DNA of 64,000 bases. Source: Eremothecium cymbalariae DBVPG#7215 (taxonomy: Eukaryota > Ascomycota > Saccharomycetes > Saccharomycetales > Saccharomycetaceae). This document shows, piece by piece, positions 39,223 through 49,922 of this stretch (its first letter is position 1; every line of letters starts with the position of its first letter). The stretch covers positions 854,001 to 918,000 of the forward strand of contig NC_016452.1 of assembly GCF_000235365.1 (NCBI RefSeq), written 5' to 3'. The position numbers and the translations under genes are program-made. A model generated the notes under the pieces. The model did no database searches and was not told the DNA's origin. It was given only the letters and a program-made list of their open reading frames with translations.

Positions 39223-40923
39223 TCAATATCCGGCCTGTTCGATGACCGCCGAATAAATGCCGTTTCTAGCACCTGAAATTTTGCCTTGCCATCTTCCCAA
39301 CTTGTGCTCTTTACTGACACTGGCTAGCACACGCAATGTCTCGCGCCCATGTTTTCCACTCTCAACAGTCTGTAGCTGGGTTACAAGACCTTTGCAATTA
39401 GGTAATTTGCCCAATAGCATAAACTCACGCATGTTTTCTTGTAGTTTCCACACCCGCAAACAGCCATCCCAGGAACCGCTGAAGAAGACGTTGCTATATG
39501 GCACTGCGTGCAATGCAGTGATCCAATATGGCTGACTCAACTTGTTGCCTTGTAGCTGCTGTGTGCACAGCTCTGCGTTCCTCTCTGCAGATATGCTTGC
39601 CGCTTTTGAAAGAGGTAGAACTCCATGTGCAGTTCTCTCAACAAATATAGGCTTTTTCTTTGATAGTGACCATAATGCAATGTTGCCGTTATCAGACCCG
39701 GTCACAAAGTGCGAGTCGTCAATCATCGCTACACAATCTATGCTGCCTTCGCCGTAAAACATAGGCGGCTCTAGACCCTCTTCGTCGGCATGAGCTTTCT
39801 CCCACTTTCTAAGCAACTTCTCTGTGTTCTCGCCTCCTCTGAACGTTAGTCTTGTTTCATCAGCGATTTTCCATAACATTGCTGTACGATCACGAGATCC
39901 CACTGTTACACACCGCTCCATGTTTAACGCGGAAATATCAGCTACAATATCTTGGTGGCCATACAGAACTTCCAGTTGAGCAAACTGGTTAATAGCAAAA
40001 GTCCTGATCTTTAAGTCTGCACAAGCTACGTATAGCTGGTCCGAATTCTTACGGAATGCTAAGGCTAACACTTCTCCTCTACGGTCCTTAGTAGGTATCA
40101 CCTTTACTGGTACCAATGACTCTGTACTCCAAACAATTAATTTCTTGTCACGACCACCAGTAACAACATACTTACCATCTGGAGATGCTGCAACGCTTAA
40201 TATCTCGTCGTAATGGCCCTCGGTTGTGTTTTCAAACCCGTGGTTGCCTTCTGGAATGTACTTACTTCCCTTAGTATACTTAACCCTCTTGGGCCTGGCC
40301 TTGAAATCCGTAACATCGTATTTCGTCAATTGTACGTCTTTACTCACGGTATATACAAAAATTCTTCCTTTGCTCTTCATCTGTACATCTTCATGCACAA
40401 ACTTATTCAGTAACGGTTGGTAACAACTCAGTCCAGTCAGATTCTTCTCCCCCACCCTTGTAAATGATACCTTCGCTTCAGTGATTAACATCTTGTTCGC
40501 AATCCACCTATACACACGACCTTGCTGCTCTGCAACATCCTGCTTTAACCTAGACGCAATGATATCACGGTCGAGTTCACGGGCGTCAAAATTGTTGTAA
40601 TTGTCGATCGCAGACTCTGCTCCTGCTGCCTGATCCCGAAAAGGTGTGGCATTATCATCTCCTTGAACGATCTCATTCGCATCATTTTTTATATTTTCCA
40701 GGTACTGCTTGGCAAGTCTTCTTCTCTTATCTGCAGGATTCTCAGCTGAGAATTCCTCGTCTGAGTCTAACGTTTCCTCATGGCCATCATCCATTTCCTC
40801 TACTGAGAATTCATTTTCATCATTGGAAGAGACATCTGTAATCTCTTCATCGTTAACAGGAACCTTAGCTTTAGCTAAACGCCTAGTTCTCTTCCTAGAG
40901 GATCCTCGGACACCAGTAGCCAT
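39223..40923 (-). CDS. RRP9: U3 snoRNP WD40 protein Rrp9 (U3-55K)
   Basis: A 566-residue orthologue of Rrp9 (YPR137W, about 573), the U3 snoRNP-specific WD40 protein in the small-subunit processome for 18S rRNA maturation. The N-terminal ~130 residues are basic then acidic (KRTRRLAKAK, DEEFSAENP). The seven-bladed propeller follows: AASPDGKYVVTGGRDKKLIVWS, CVTVGSRDRTAMLWK, FVTGSDNGNIALWS and VFFSGSWDGCLRVWK are clear blades. First ATG is the start. Its promoter has PAC and RRPE. Confidence 0.96.
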   Translation of the reverse strand: MATGVRGSSRKRTRRLAKAKVPVNDEEITDVSSNDENEFSVEEMDDGHEETLDSDEEFSAENPADKRRRLAKQYLENIKNDANEIVQGDDNATPFRDQAAGAESAIDNYNNFDARELDRDIIASRLKQDVAEQQGRVYRWIANKMLITEAKVSFTRVGEKNLTGLSCYQPLLNKFVHEDVQMKSKGRIFVYTVSKDVQLTKYDVTDFKARPKRVKYTKGSKYIPEGNHGFENTTEGHYDEILSVAASPDGKYVVTGGRDKKLIVWSTESLVPVKVIPTKDRRGEVLALAFRKNSDQLYVACADLKIRTFAINQFAQLEVLYGHQDIVADISALNMERCVTVGSRDRTAMLWKIADETRLTFRGGENTEKLLRKWEKAHADEEGLEPPMFYGEGSIDCVAMIDDSHFVTGSDNGNIALWSLSKKKPIFVERTAHGVLPLSKAASISAERNAELCTQQLQGNKLSQPYWITALHAVPYSNVFFSGSWDGCLRVWKLQENMREFMLLGKLPNCKGLVTQLQTVESGKHGRETLRVLASVSKEHKLGRWQGKISGARNGIYSAVIEQAGY

Positions 40924-40996
40924 TATAAAATACCTTTAAAAAGCCTTTTAAACCTTCACTTTCAACTAATAGATGCTTGTCTTTTAAAGTTCTCAT

Positions 40997-41026
40997 CTCA
41001 TCGCCTTTCAAAGCCCAAAATTTTTC
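40997..41026 (-). promoter_or_regulatory. PAC + RRPE elements upstream of RRP9
   Basis: On the minus strand, RRPE (TGAAAAATTTT) at 41017-41026 is followed by PAC GCGATGAG at 40997-41004, 74 bp before the RRP9 ATG. A second GATGAG overlaps just downstream. Confidence 0.8.
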
Positions 41027-41188
41027 ATCATCAAAAAAGAAACGATAAACACACATATTTTCTGATGATTAGATAATCAGTATATTATCATAAGAACTAA
41101 TCAAATCGTACACAACAAACCTTCCAACAGGCTCAGTATTCTTAATGCAGTCCTTGTAATCTATGAATTACATAATATACGAAATGTT

Positions 41189-43801
41189 TCACAATTTGTT
41201 ATACTGAATTTCAAATCTTGCCTCTCTCAAGTCGTTGATTTTTTTTACTAGATTCATAAGTTCTGCCCTTTCAGCAATCTTAATCGCTGCCGTTAGCGCT
41301 TTATCTTGCTTTATCTCTCTCAGTAGTGATAGAGCCTTATCAGAATGCTGGTCTGAACAAGCAGCAGCAAAGAGACGCAATAATGACTTATCACGGACGC
41401 CCGCTAGAGATTGTAATATCTCATTCTCATTGCCGTAGAGCTCCCCATCATGCTCTAATGTGTCTGATAACAACTCACTCAAGACTTTAGAACGAAGGAA
41501 TTCCTCCTCAGCGGCCAATACAGTTGGAACAACTACCTCTTCATCCTCTAAATTTTCATCCCTCAATGCCAAACTTTTATCTAGAACTGGAATTCTAATT
41601 TCCATTTCAGAGGGGAGCGGTAACGGGAATTCTGGCCATATATGCTTGCCCTTGATGAGTATATAGTACATTGTATCGTAATTTAAACCCAACGGCCATA
41701 CATGGACATCATCGGGTTGTTTACCACCAGAAAGTTTCCATATTTCCAGATTTGTGTCAACTAGTGGAATCCATCTACTCTCCATAGTGTTTCTCCACTT
41801 GGACAACACAAGGAGCACACCGTCTTGTCCAAATATACAGGGGTCGCCGAAATTAGAAAAGAAGATGGATCTAATGCCCAGCGGATTAAATTCATTGAAG
41901 GTTTCATCAGCGCTGGCGTGTGTCTCATTGTTGAACGAAGGTAATTCTATTGGTAATTGTGACTCTCTTTGATAGAATCTGTTACCAGCTTGCGGGTTCT
42001 GTTCGAATAAAGAGTATGACAGACCCTGATACGTGGAGTAGTGTACAGTGAAAACTTTGTGTCCCTGAGCAGCAAGTGCAACTATTGGTGTCATTTTTTC
42101 TAGAGAGAGTGGAACCCCAAACTCATTAAAAGTTCTGAAGTAGCCAAATGAGGTGGCGACAAGCATTCTTGTTGGTGTGGCAGCCACTGCAGTAATACTC
42201 TCATTTGGAGAGAGTGGAATTTTGGTAACCCATTTTGTATCCTTGAAGCTGTCATGGGGCCTATACATCAATTGACCAGTTTTACTCTGGGCAAACAAAG
42301 TCCCCTCCTCAGTTAACGAACAGGCGTCGTAGCCAAACAAATCTTCAAAATGGTACTCTCTATAACGTCCAACATCAAAAAATGATACAGTTACTGTATA
42401 TTGTTCAACATTTCCCCGAACTGTCCATATATAACCAATACTGTTCATCGTTAGATAACGTTTATCTGTAGAACCAAATGGCGTACCGCCAGGTGAAATA
42501 GGCCTATAATTAAACTTGTAAGGCTTTTGACGATACTTGGAATATTTGTGTGAAGACGCAACATAATGATCCTTTGTTTTGGGCTTCTTAGTTATGTACC
42601 CTGCATTATCATCATCATCAATGAACTGCTCTTCGTCTTCAAAGTTGTAAGTTCGTTTGTATCCTTCACCGCTTTTTTCACCATCTTCAATGTCAGTAAA
42701 CATGTTTTCTGATGGAATAAGCTCCCTACGGTCATTATCTACAGATGATGGCGTCGAAACGTGTGAGGTATTCTCATCATCAGATTCAAGGAATAACGCA
42801 TTCTTAGGTTTTGAAGTTATTTCATCTTCAGTAACGGACTTGTGTTTGATGAAATAATCTACACCAGCTATAGGCCGCACAGTAACGACTTCTCCATTCC
42901 ATGTACCAAATAAGAGTTCTAATTGATCGTTATGAAGTCTCCAGCACATGTTTGAGAGTTTGAAATCGAGATCTTTAGAGCAATGTAAATTGCCTGAATT
43001 AACATCCCAAACAAACAATCGATTAGCTAAATCCGTAGCAGCAAGGTACCTACCCTGATATGGATCAAAGAGAAGGTTTGTAAAATAGGAATCGTTGGGA
43101 GATTTTAGCGTTTTTGTCGAAGAAAAATCGCTCAGGTTGAAGATCTTAACCGTGTAATCTTTGCACGGTATTGCAAACTTCAAACCACGAGGATGCCATG
43201 AAACTCGTGTACAAATCCTATTCTCATCACTAAACTCAGCATCTTCCAATTCATCTGTATAAAAATTAGCAACCGCATAGCTTTCCAGACTTTTTATCTT
43301 ATTAGGCGCCATTGACGTTAACGAATAAAAGTCAATTACCCCATTGACTAACGTTACAGCGAGAATGTTCATTTGGGCATTATAGGATAATTGAGATACC
43401 TGCTCATCTAACTTTAACGTGTCCTTCTTATGGGATTCAAGCTCAATGATTGTGAGTTCTAAATCATCACCTCCTACTATACATGCTTTACCACTGTGTA
43501 TGACAGCGCAATCACGCAATGGAAGTACCGATCTGAACAAAAGATTGGATATACCATCCTTAGTATACTGAAATATGTCACCATTCACAGATGTTACTAA
43601 AATCTCCTCTCTAGATGATGAAATAGACGTTGGAGATTGACATGTTTCTAGAATATCTGGTTCATCCTCAGGTTTTTCCAACAACAATACTTTGGTCAAT
43701 TGGTTATTATTAATAGCAAAAAGACTGGCCTGGTCACTTGATAGGGCAACCAAAGTCTTTGAACCAGATGCAAATACTAATTTATCACTAACCCCTAGCA
43801 T
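41189..43801 (-). CDS. CTF4: Replisome adaptor Ctf4 (And-1 homologue)
   Basis: An 870-residue protein using ATG at 43801 (MLGVSDKLVFASGSKTLVALSSD). Nine codons of open frame precede it without an ATG, and the chosen start matches the family N-terminus. Ctf4 (about 927 in S. cerevisiae) is a homotrimer linking the CMG helicase to DNA polymerase alpha and other clients. An N-terminal WD40 propeller covers about 1-300, an acidic linker follows (ESDDENTSHVSTPSS), and the C-terminal SepB-type propeller plus helical bundle (about 430-870) forms the trimerisation and client-binding unit. An MCB lies 80 bp upstream. Confidence 0.95.
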   Translation of the reverse strand: MLGVSDKLVFASGSKTLVALSSDQASLFAINNNQLTKVLLLEKPEDEPDILETCQSPTSISSSREEILVTSVNGDIFQYTKDGISNLLFRSVLPLRDCAVIHSGKACIVGGDDLELTIIELESHKKDTLKLDEQVSQLSYNAQMNILAVTLVNGVIDFYSLTSMAPNKIKSLESYAVANFYTDELEDAEFSDENRICTRVSWHPRGLKFAIPCKDYTVKIFNLSDFSSTKTLKSPNDSYFTNLLFDPYQGRYLAATDLANRLFVWDVNSGNLHCSKDLDFKLSNMCWRLHNDQLELLFGTWNGEVVTVRPIAGVDYFIKHKSVTEDEITSKPKNALFLESDDENTSHVSTPSSVDNDRRELIPSENMFTDIEDGEKSGEGYKRTYNFEDEEQFIDDDDNAGYITKKPKTKDHYVASSHKYSKYRQKPYKFNYRPISPGGTPFGSTDKRYLTMNSIGYIWTVRGNVEQYTVTVSFFDVGRYREYHFEDLFGYDACSLTEEGTLFAQSKTGQLMYRPHDSFKDTKWVTKIPLSPNESITAVAATPTRMLVATSFGYFRTFNEFGVPLSLEKMTPIVALAAQGHKVFTVHYSTYQGLSYSLFEQNPQAGNRFYQRESQLPIELPSFNNETHASADETFNEFNPLGIRSIFFSNFGDPCIFGQDGVLLVLSKWRNTMESRWIPLVDTNLEIWKLSGGKQPDDVHVWPLGLNYDTMYYILIKGKHIWPEFPLPLPSEMEIRIPVLDKSLALRDENLEDEEVVVPTVLAAEEEFLRSKVLSELLSDTLEHDGELYGNENEILQSLAGVRDKSLLRLFAAACSDQHSDKALSLLREIKQDKALTAAIKIAERAELMNLVKKINDLREARFEIQYNKL

Positions 43802-44252
43802 TGTGGACTCTTCAGTCTTGTGTTGCACTCTCTTCCTTACTTCAGAAGTCGCGTTAGGAATTCTTATAAAAAGATGTTGGACGCGTTATTGCAATTATAG
43901 TGCAATTCATCATCTGCCTTTTAAAAGCACAAAGTTAAGTTGAATTCAACATCGTAGAATCCAATCCATAGCAATATCGTTATAATGTTCATTAATATCA
44001 ATAAAGCTTGAGTAGAATGGTATCTATTACCAGTGCTATAAATCACGTGATAATATTTTAATTCAAAATTTCATTATTGGGTTTAAAAGCCAGATATCTA
44101 TAAATCACTTTAAATCCAATAAGCCTTTTCATAAGGTTAGCCATAATATATTCCTTTCCCTTGTTCATCTTCTTTTCCGTCAAACAATCGGCAACAAATA
44201 CATCTTTGAATCACAACCCACTTCTACTGGGGCGAAACAAACCAGTCGTATA
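43802..44252. other. Divergent CTF4-COG2 promoter
   Basis: 450 bp. It contains ACGCGT (MCB) at 43881-43886, 80 bp before CTF4, suitable for G1/S expression, and a CACGTGAT E-box near 44045. No additional gene. Confidence 0.65.
43881..43886. promoter_or_regulatory. MCB element upstream of CTF4
   Basis: Exact ACGCGT, 80 bp upstream of the CTF4 start; the expected element for a replication-fork gene under MBF control. Confidence 0.7.
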
Positions 44253-45008
44253 ATGGACGACCTGTTCGAGGACTTAGAGCTTCCAGTGGTTAGGGAAATC
44301 AACCGTGCTCTATTTGCTGATGCTCTTACAGATCAAGGGAAGGAATTTGATGTAAACCACTTCTTACTTTCCAACAATCTCCACTATGTCTCCATTGATG
44401 AACTTTCGAAACATTTAAAGTCATTAGAGCAGGAACTAAACAACGCCCTTATAGATGACGTAAACGAGAGTTATCTAGAGTTTTGCTCTCTATGTGAGGA
44501 ATTTTCCAAAAAAGAGGACAGCCATATATTAAGCAACATCCAACAAGTCAGATACGACCTTGCAAGGTTCAATACTACTTTAAAAACCCTTGTGACGACT
44601 GACCTACAAAATACCAAAGAAACAGTCACGGACACGGTTGAATATTTAAAATCCTTAGACGGCTTGAACATTTTACTTCAAAGACATGGCATAATACATT
44701 CTTGTTTCCAATTGGTCCAGAAACTGTGTCAATCGTTGGATGCCATGTCTACGGACGCCATAGACATTGATGATGAATTAGGTGCACTACTTCTGAGCGA
44801 GCTGGACAAGCTACTAAGATGCTCTCATTCGATCCTACTCGAGCTTCAAGGGCTTGGATCCCCACTAATGAAGCGTTTCAACAATGATTACCACAGCGTA
44901 TTACAAAACTTTCACAGCATAGTATCCATTTTAACTGACAAATGTGCCCTGAACAGCAAAAAATACCCTAAAATAACACAAACACTACTATCAATGCTCA
45001 ATAAGTAG
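44253..45008 (+). CDS. COG2: COG complex subunit 2
   Basis: A 251-residue protein similar to S. cerevisiae Cog2/Sec35 (YGR120C, about 262), a lobe A subunit of the conserved oligomeric Golgi tether for retrograde intra-Golgi vesicles. The family N-terminus is visible: DDLFEDLELPVVREINRALFADAL, then DVNHFLLSNNLHYVSIDELSKHLKSLEQELNNALIDDVNESY, matching the F-x-x-x-x-FL pattern of COG2. The rest is helical with heptad character. Tandem with NUP57, reflecting YGR119-YGR120. Confidence 0.92.
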   Translation: MDDLFEDLELPVVREINRALFADALTDQGKEFDVNHFLLSNNLHYVSIDELSKHLKSLEQELNNALIDDVNESYLEFCSLCEEFSKKEDSHILSNIQQVRYDLARFNTTLKTLVTTDLQNTKETVTDTVEYLKSLDGLNILLQRHGIIHSCFQLVQKLCQSLDAMSTDAIDIDDELGALLLSELDKLLRCSHSILLELQGLGSPLMKRFNNDYHSVLQNFHSIVSILTDKCALNSKKYPKITQTLLSMLNK

Positions 45009-45221
45009 CACACTTGGACATAAAAACACTGAAAGAAGTCCTTCTAAAAGCCTCTATCCTCAGTAACTTATATGTGTCCTTGAAGGACCCGGTTGTGGAG
45101 CCCCAGCATCAACTATCACTAGTTACGTAGACGCGAGATATAAGATTCAGAAAACTTTTTATAAAACTGCTACAAAAGCACCTCTCGAAATACTGCGTTA
45201 GATAGTGAGAAGCGGAGCAAG

Positions 45222-46049
45222 ATGTTTAATTTCGGGGGTAATACTGCTGCTACTTCTGGTTCTGCCACTTCGGGTGCTGGTTTATTTGGCGCCAAGCCTG
45301 CAGCAGGTGGTTTTAGTTTTGGTAGCAATTCCAATGCGTCTCAAAATACTGGTGGTGGTTTATTTTCTAATCCATCTAATACAACAGGCGTTCAGGGCAA
45401 TACAGGTGGTGGGTTATTTGGGAGTATGCAAAATACTCAAACGGGTACGAATGGAGTGAGTTTGTTTGGTAGCGGTTCTACAACGCAAACGGGGACAGGT
45501 GGTGGTTTATTTGGACAGAGTAACAATAACCAGAATAATTCGGCAATTGGGGGTGTTCCAGCTGCTCAGGGACAGCAAGGTAATATGGTGGGTGGAGCTG
45601 TAGGTGCTGGTATTGGTGTTGGTGGCGGTGGTGGTGGCGGTGGTGCATTGTTTGGACAATCTTCTAATCCATCTCAAAATCCCCCTTCTCTAACAGGGTT
45701 GTTTAATAGTCATCCAAATAGCGGTACAAGCACCCTCAACCAAAATTCTGCCGTTGGTGGCATGAATAATGGATTATTTGGGTCTAACATTGGTTCAAAC
45801 AACAATAATTCTAACTCGGGAACGTTATTTGGCCAGAATAATGCTCCTTCCAATACTGGGACTGGTTTGTTTGGCCAGAACACCATATCTGCACAAACAG
45901 GTGGAGGTATGTTTGGCCAAAATAACGCATCTATGCAACAGCCGCAGCAACAATCCTCAGGGTTGTTTGGCTCAACAGCACTGAGTAACACGCAGCCATC
46001 ATTTGCGTGGTCCCAGCAGCAGCCTTCAAATCAGTCTGTGAATAACAAC

Positions 46050-46084
<35 letters not shown>

Positions 46085-46110
46085 ACAGGAGCAACAGCAA
46101 CAACAACAGC

Positions 46111-46157
<47 letters not shown>

Positions 46158-47012
46158 CTACAGTTTCAAACGCAGATGCAAATGCAGATGCTGCATTCAA
46201 ACTACCCCCAACAGATTCAAGAACAAATATTAAAGTGCAGAGATTCATGGGACCCAAGTAGCCAAAGATCTAAATTGAGAACTTTTGTTTATAACAAGTG
46301 TAATGAGACCGAAGCGATGCTGTATACCAAACCGTCAAATGTAACACAGGAAGATTGGGATAAAGCGCTTACGAACAAGCCTAATGCGAATGTGATTCCT
46401 GTTGAGGTCAAGGGCTTTGAAGATATAAACCAGCGCCACAACCTTCAGAGGGATCATGTCGCCCAAGCACGAATCATTCTTTCACAGATCTTAGAAAAGT
46501 TGACCAATGTTTCCCAAAAGCACGAATTGGACACTGCCGCAAGAATCCTCAAAGCCCAAGCACGGAACTCCAAAATCCAACATCGTATTATGAGACTGGC
46601 TACACAAATTGCTGTCCTGAAAAATAAAGGCCTACCATTGAGCGTGCAAGAAGAAACATTGGTATCTGAATTTAGAAAACTCTTGGATCGCAGCAATGAC
46701 CCATCAGGGTTAGGCAAAAACAACGAGCTATGGGCCCGTCTAGCTGTACTCAAAGAACGTGTCAGAACTCTCAGCAACCAACTTGATAGCACCTTAGTTG
46801 TCATTGCAGAAAATGGTGGCGGCAAAACAACCTCTTATGGGTCGATCGACGATCACCACATCGACGGAGACGAAAGACGTGTTGATGAAGAAGTCTCTAG
46901 TCGTGTAAACAAAATTGCTGACATCCTAGCCAACCAACAACGCGGCTTGATTTACTTGAATGACGTTCTAGACAAAGACATGCAAAGTGTCGATAAATAC
47001 TTCAAAAAATAA
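45222..47012 (+). CDS. NUP57: FG-nucleoporin Nup57 (Nup54 homologue)
   Basis: A 596-residue orthologue of Nup57 (about 541), part of the Nsp1-Nup49-Nup57 channel trimer of the nuclear pore. The first ~270 residues carry many GLFG/FG repeats (GLFGQNT, GGLFGQS, GMFGQN) in Gly/Asn/Ser-rich linkers that bind karyopherins. A long poly-Gln tract (about residues 277-312) is followed by the folded part: a Nup54 alpha/beta segment (SNYPQQIQEQILKCRDSWDPSSQRSKLRTFVYN) and C-terminal coiled coils (about 405-596) for trimer formation. Length excess over S. cerevisiae is mostly the poly-Gln. Confidence 0.96.
46050..46157 (+). repeat. CAA/CAG repeat encoding poly-Gln in NUP57
   Basis: 36 codons: 13 Gln (alternating CAA/CAG), one Glu (GAG, 46089-46091), then 22 Gln mostly as CAA. 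The purer CAA block at the 3' side suggests recent expansion. Confidence 0.95.
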
Positions 47013-47112
47013 ATAATATCAACAGCCGAAGCATATGTATATATATATATATACAAGTTTACTATACAGAAAATGTAACAACTTTTTTAAACACGCCCCA
47101 AAAATGCATCCT

Positions 47113-47823
47113 TCAGTGGCCTTTAAACCCTCTAAAACCATACAACAGATTATCCGACAGCTTCATATCTACCTGCGAAAACTCCTGCGGGGGTAAACAT
47201 TCCTGCATCCAGTGCTTAATGGGTGCCGGCAAACTGATATAACCAGCAAACAAAATCGGTTTCAAAAAGACAGCTGATTCCCCAGCATAAGAATCATAAA
47301 ACGCACCACGCCACTTCATCAATGCATCATCCCTATCCATGGCTCTCTCTGCCAATTCCCCGCATCCATCCAGTTTATACTTGATACTCCCATCCAACGG
47401 AAACAAACAGCCATCAGCCGTTTCAGCCCAACACAAACCTTTTCTATAATTAATCAGTTCGTCATGCTTTCCCAACGTCACAAAGTGTTTCTCTTTGGAG
47501 GCCCTCGCCGCCCCAATAGCACCATTTCTCTCAACTAACCCTGACCCTCCAATACGTATCCCAGCAATATTGAAAAGAACCTTCAAAAGCCCGACCGAAT
47601 CCTCACTGGATATCACCACATCCATAAAAGGAACCCGCGTCCGACCACTATTAATAACCTTAGAATACCCCGACTTGCAGAACTCTAACTTCCCTGCCCG
47701 CGCCAGCCTCGAACCCAACTGCTCATGAAATAAAACCTCGTCCAATGCCTTGCTACTCCTATGATAAAAATAATACCGTAAAGCAACAGAATTCTTTCCA
47801 AATTCCCTACCAACTCGATTCAT
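47113..47823 (-). CDS. MSS18: Mitochondrial splicing factor Mss18-like
   Basis: A 236-residue protein assigned to Mss18 (YPR134W, about 268), which is needed for excision of COX1 intron aI5-beta in S. cerevisiae mitochondria. The basic N-terminus (MNRVGREFGKNSVALRYYFYHRSSK) could act as a presequence. No catalytic domain is visible. The call leans heavily on position: it precedes TOM5, SPN1 and RPS23 exactly as YPR134W, YPR133W-A, YPR133C and YPR132W do. Convergent with NUP57 across 100 bp including a TA microsatellite (47036-47055). Confidence 0.75.
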   Translation of the reverse strand: MNRVGREFGKNSVALRYYFYHRSSKALDEVLFHEQLGSRLARAGKLEFCKSGYSKVINSGRTRVPFMDVVISSEDSVGLLKVLFNIAGIRIGGSGLVERNGAIGAARASKEKHFVTLGKHDELINYRKGLCWAETADGCLFPLDGSIKYKLDGCGELAERAMDRDDALMKWRGAFYDSYAGESAVFLKPILFAGYISLPAPIKHWMQECLPPQEFSQVDMKLSDNLLYGFRGFKGH

Positions 47824-48070
47824 CTACACACGATAACACTGTATGGCCCACCACAATACCTTTAATACGAGAGAGCATCACATTATAATATATATATATA
47901 TATATATATCAATAAAAACCCATCATATAACTAAAAAAATCAACCTCTTTTATTTACACGTGACGTACAAATTACTTTCTAAATTACACGAAAACACAAT
48001 ATGGCAAGCACGCAAACGCCTCTCCCACACTCACCCTCACACTCTCAGCCCCTTGCTACACAACTCAGCC

Positions 48071-48223
48071 TTATTTCCACTGTTTTCTGAAAATACTCCA
48101 CAATATAGGAGAAATCCACAAGAACGCCGCACCGTACGCTGCCATCTTAACAGTGTTATTGGACTGTTCCTGGTGTTTCTTAAGTTCTTCTTCAGATGGC
48201 TGTTGCTGTGCGAATCCAAACAT
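48071..48223 (-). CDS. TOM5: Small TOM complex subunit Tom5
   Basis: A 50-residue tail-anchored protein: MFGFAQQQPSEEEL at the N-terminus, an acidic/Lys-rich cytosolic part, then a membrane span and the ending FRKQWK. S. cerevisiae Tom5 is also 50 residues, starts MFGLPQQE and ends KKQWK. Tom5 stabilises the outer-membrane import pore around Tom40 and passes precursors from the receptors. Position between MSS18 and SPN1 is conserved. The gene is easily missed because of its size. Confidence 0.95.
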   Translation of the reverse strand: MFGFAQQQPSEEELKKHQEQSNNTVKMAAYGAAFLWISPILWSIFRKQWK

Positions 48224-48526
48224 TATATCTCTCAAAATCAAGTAACCGGTACTCTCTGAAACCCTCTATTTATCTTGCTTAAAGAGCATTAAACACCAAC
48301 TAGAATCCATTAATTTCAGAGTTTCATCGAATTTATTGAAAATTCGACTTTTTCCGGACAAGAGCCTCACGTTTCTTTTTCTGACTTACTGTCATGTTGT
48401 ACGAAAGAGCCCAAATTATTTGGAAATAATGGAGAAATGAGTTCTGTGTATACATGTATTATAATACTATATTATTAGGAGTGTAGAAAGCCGGTAGTGG
48501 TATCTTAGGGGATTTTGGGTTGATTA
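48224..48526. other. Divergent TOM5-SPN1 promoter
   Basis: About 300 bp, AT-rich. No recognised element beyond T-rich tracts. Confidence 0.4.
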
Positions 48527-49636
48527 ATGAGTAATTTGGAAAGCAGTGGTAAGCTGGTTGATGGAATGGTTGAGGAAGTTGAGCAGGCGAAGGATGGATC
48601 GGTTGGTTTAAGTGAAGAGGGAACAAGCGGACAAGTTGTAGTGGAGAGACAGCGGAAGCATATTGACAAGGGTGATTACGATGATGAGGATGGGGCTGAG
48701 GTGAATAGGAGAAGTGTTTTGAATCTGCCGGTGACGAGTTATTCGGTGGACAATGGCGGGTTTGGGGAGGGTCTTGGGAGACGGCAGGTTTTAGAGGCGA
48801 AGATGGAGCGGTTGTTGAAGAAGCCAAAGGTCAGGCATTCGAGGCAGGATGAGGATGATTTGGAGCAATATTTGGATGAGAAGATTTTGCGTTTGAAGGA
48901 TGAGATGAACGTTGCTGCGCAGAAGGACATTGAGACGTTGAATCGGAGGTTAGAGACGGGGGATAATAGTCTTGTTGCTATGGAGAAGGTTGTTTTGCTG
49001 CCAAAAGTGGTTAGTATATTGAATAAGGCGAACTTGGCGGATACTATTTTGGATAACAATCTTCTGCAGAGTGTGCGGATCTGGCTGGAGCCGCTTCCCG
49101 ATGGGTCTTTGCCGTCTTTTGAAATACAGAAGTCGTTGTTTGCGGCGATTGAAAACCTGCCTATCAAGACTGAGCATTTGAAGGAGAGCGGGCTGGGGAA
49201 GGTGGTTATCTTTTATTCTAAATCGAAACGTGTGGAGCCTAAACTTGTGCGGCTGGCAGATAGACTGGTTGCTGAATGGACAAGGCCAATTATAGGTGCA
49301 TCGGACAACTATCGCGACAAGAGGGTGTTCAAGATGGAGTTCGATGTCGAGAAACACAGAAAGAAGGCGGTGCTAGATTCTGCCAAATCCAAGAAGAGAA
49401 AGAAAACGGCAGTGGACGAGGAGAAACACAAGTCACTATATGAACAAGCTGCTGCAAGAAGAAACAGGGCCGCTGCACCTGCACAGACAACTACAGACTA
49501 CAAATACGCGCCCGTGAGTAATGTCTCTAACGTACAGACGGGTATCAGAACAACAGGCGTCGGTTCGACGTTAAATAACAGCGACCTTTACAAGAGACTC
49601 AACTCCAGGTTAGCCAAATCCAAGAAATCCAAATAG
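48527..49636 (+). CDS. SPN1: Transcription elongation factor Spn1/Iws1
   Basis: A 369-residue orthologue of Spn1 (YPR133C, about 410), which binds Spt6 and RNA polymerase II and couples elongation to chromatin and mRNA processing. The N-terminal ~120 residues are charged and disordered. The conserved TFIIS-N-like core spans about 150-270 (LLPKVVSILNKANLADTILDNNLLQSVRIWLEPLPDGSLPSF, then VIFYSKSKRVEPKLVRLADRLVAEWTRPI). The C-terminus is Lys-rich with KKRKKT and TLNNSDLYKRLNSRLAKSKKSK. Codons are G-rich here compared with neighbours. Confidence 0.96.
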   Translation: MSNLESSGKLVDGMVEEVEQAKDGSVGLSEEGTSGQVVVERQRKHIDKGDYDDEDGAEVNRRSVLNLPVTSYSVDNGGFGEGLGRRQVLEAKMERLLKKPKVRHSRQDEDDLEQYLDEKILRLKDEMNVAAQKDIETLNRRLETGDNSLVAMEKVVLLPKVVSILNKANLADTILDNNLLQSVRIWLEPLPDGSLPSFEIQKSLFAAIENLPIKTEHLKESGLGKVVIFYSKSKRVEPKLVRLADRLVAEWTRPIIGASDNYRDKRVFKMEFDVEKHRKKAVLDSAKSKKRKKTAVDEEKHKSLYEQAAARRNRAAAPAQTTTDYKYAPVSNVSNVQTGIRTTGVGSTLNNSDLYKRLNSRLAKSKKSK

Positions 49637-49922
49637 AAGGAATATCACCCCCCCTCTCTTTCTCTCCGCCTGTGTTCGCCGTATTTTTTGTTTGGTTTGT
49701 TTTGTTAATCTAGTGTAACACAAGTTACAACTCACAACGTCGAAACTACCCAACACCTGCATGCAAACAATCCTTGTTAAATAGTTAATAATTTTAAAAA
49801 CTTGTCTTAATAATACGGAAAACGTGCAATTATAAAAATATCGGTAAATACATTTTTATATATGTTTTGTTTATTAGATGTACAGAAGAAAAAGCATTGC
49901 GCAACCATCTTAAACATTCCGC

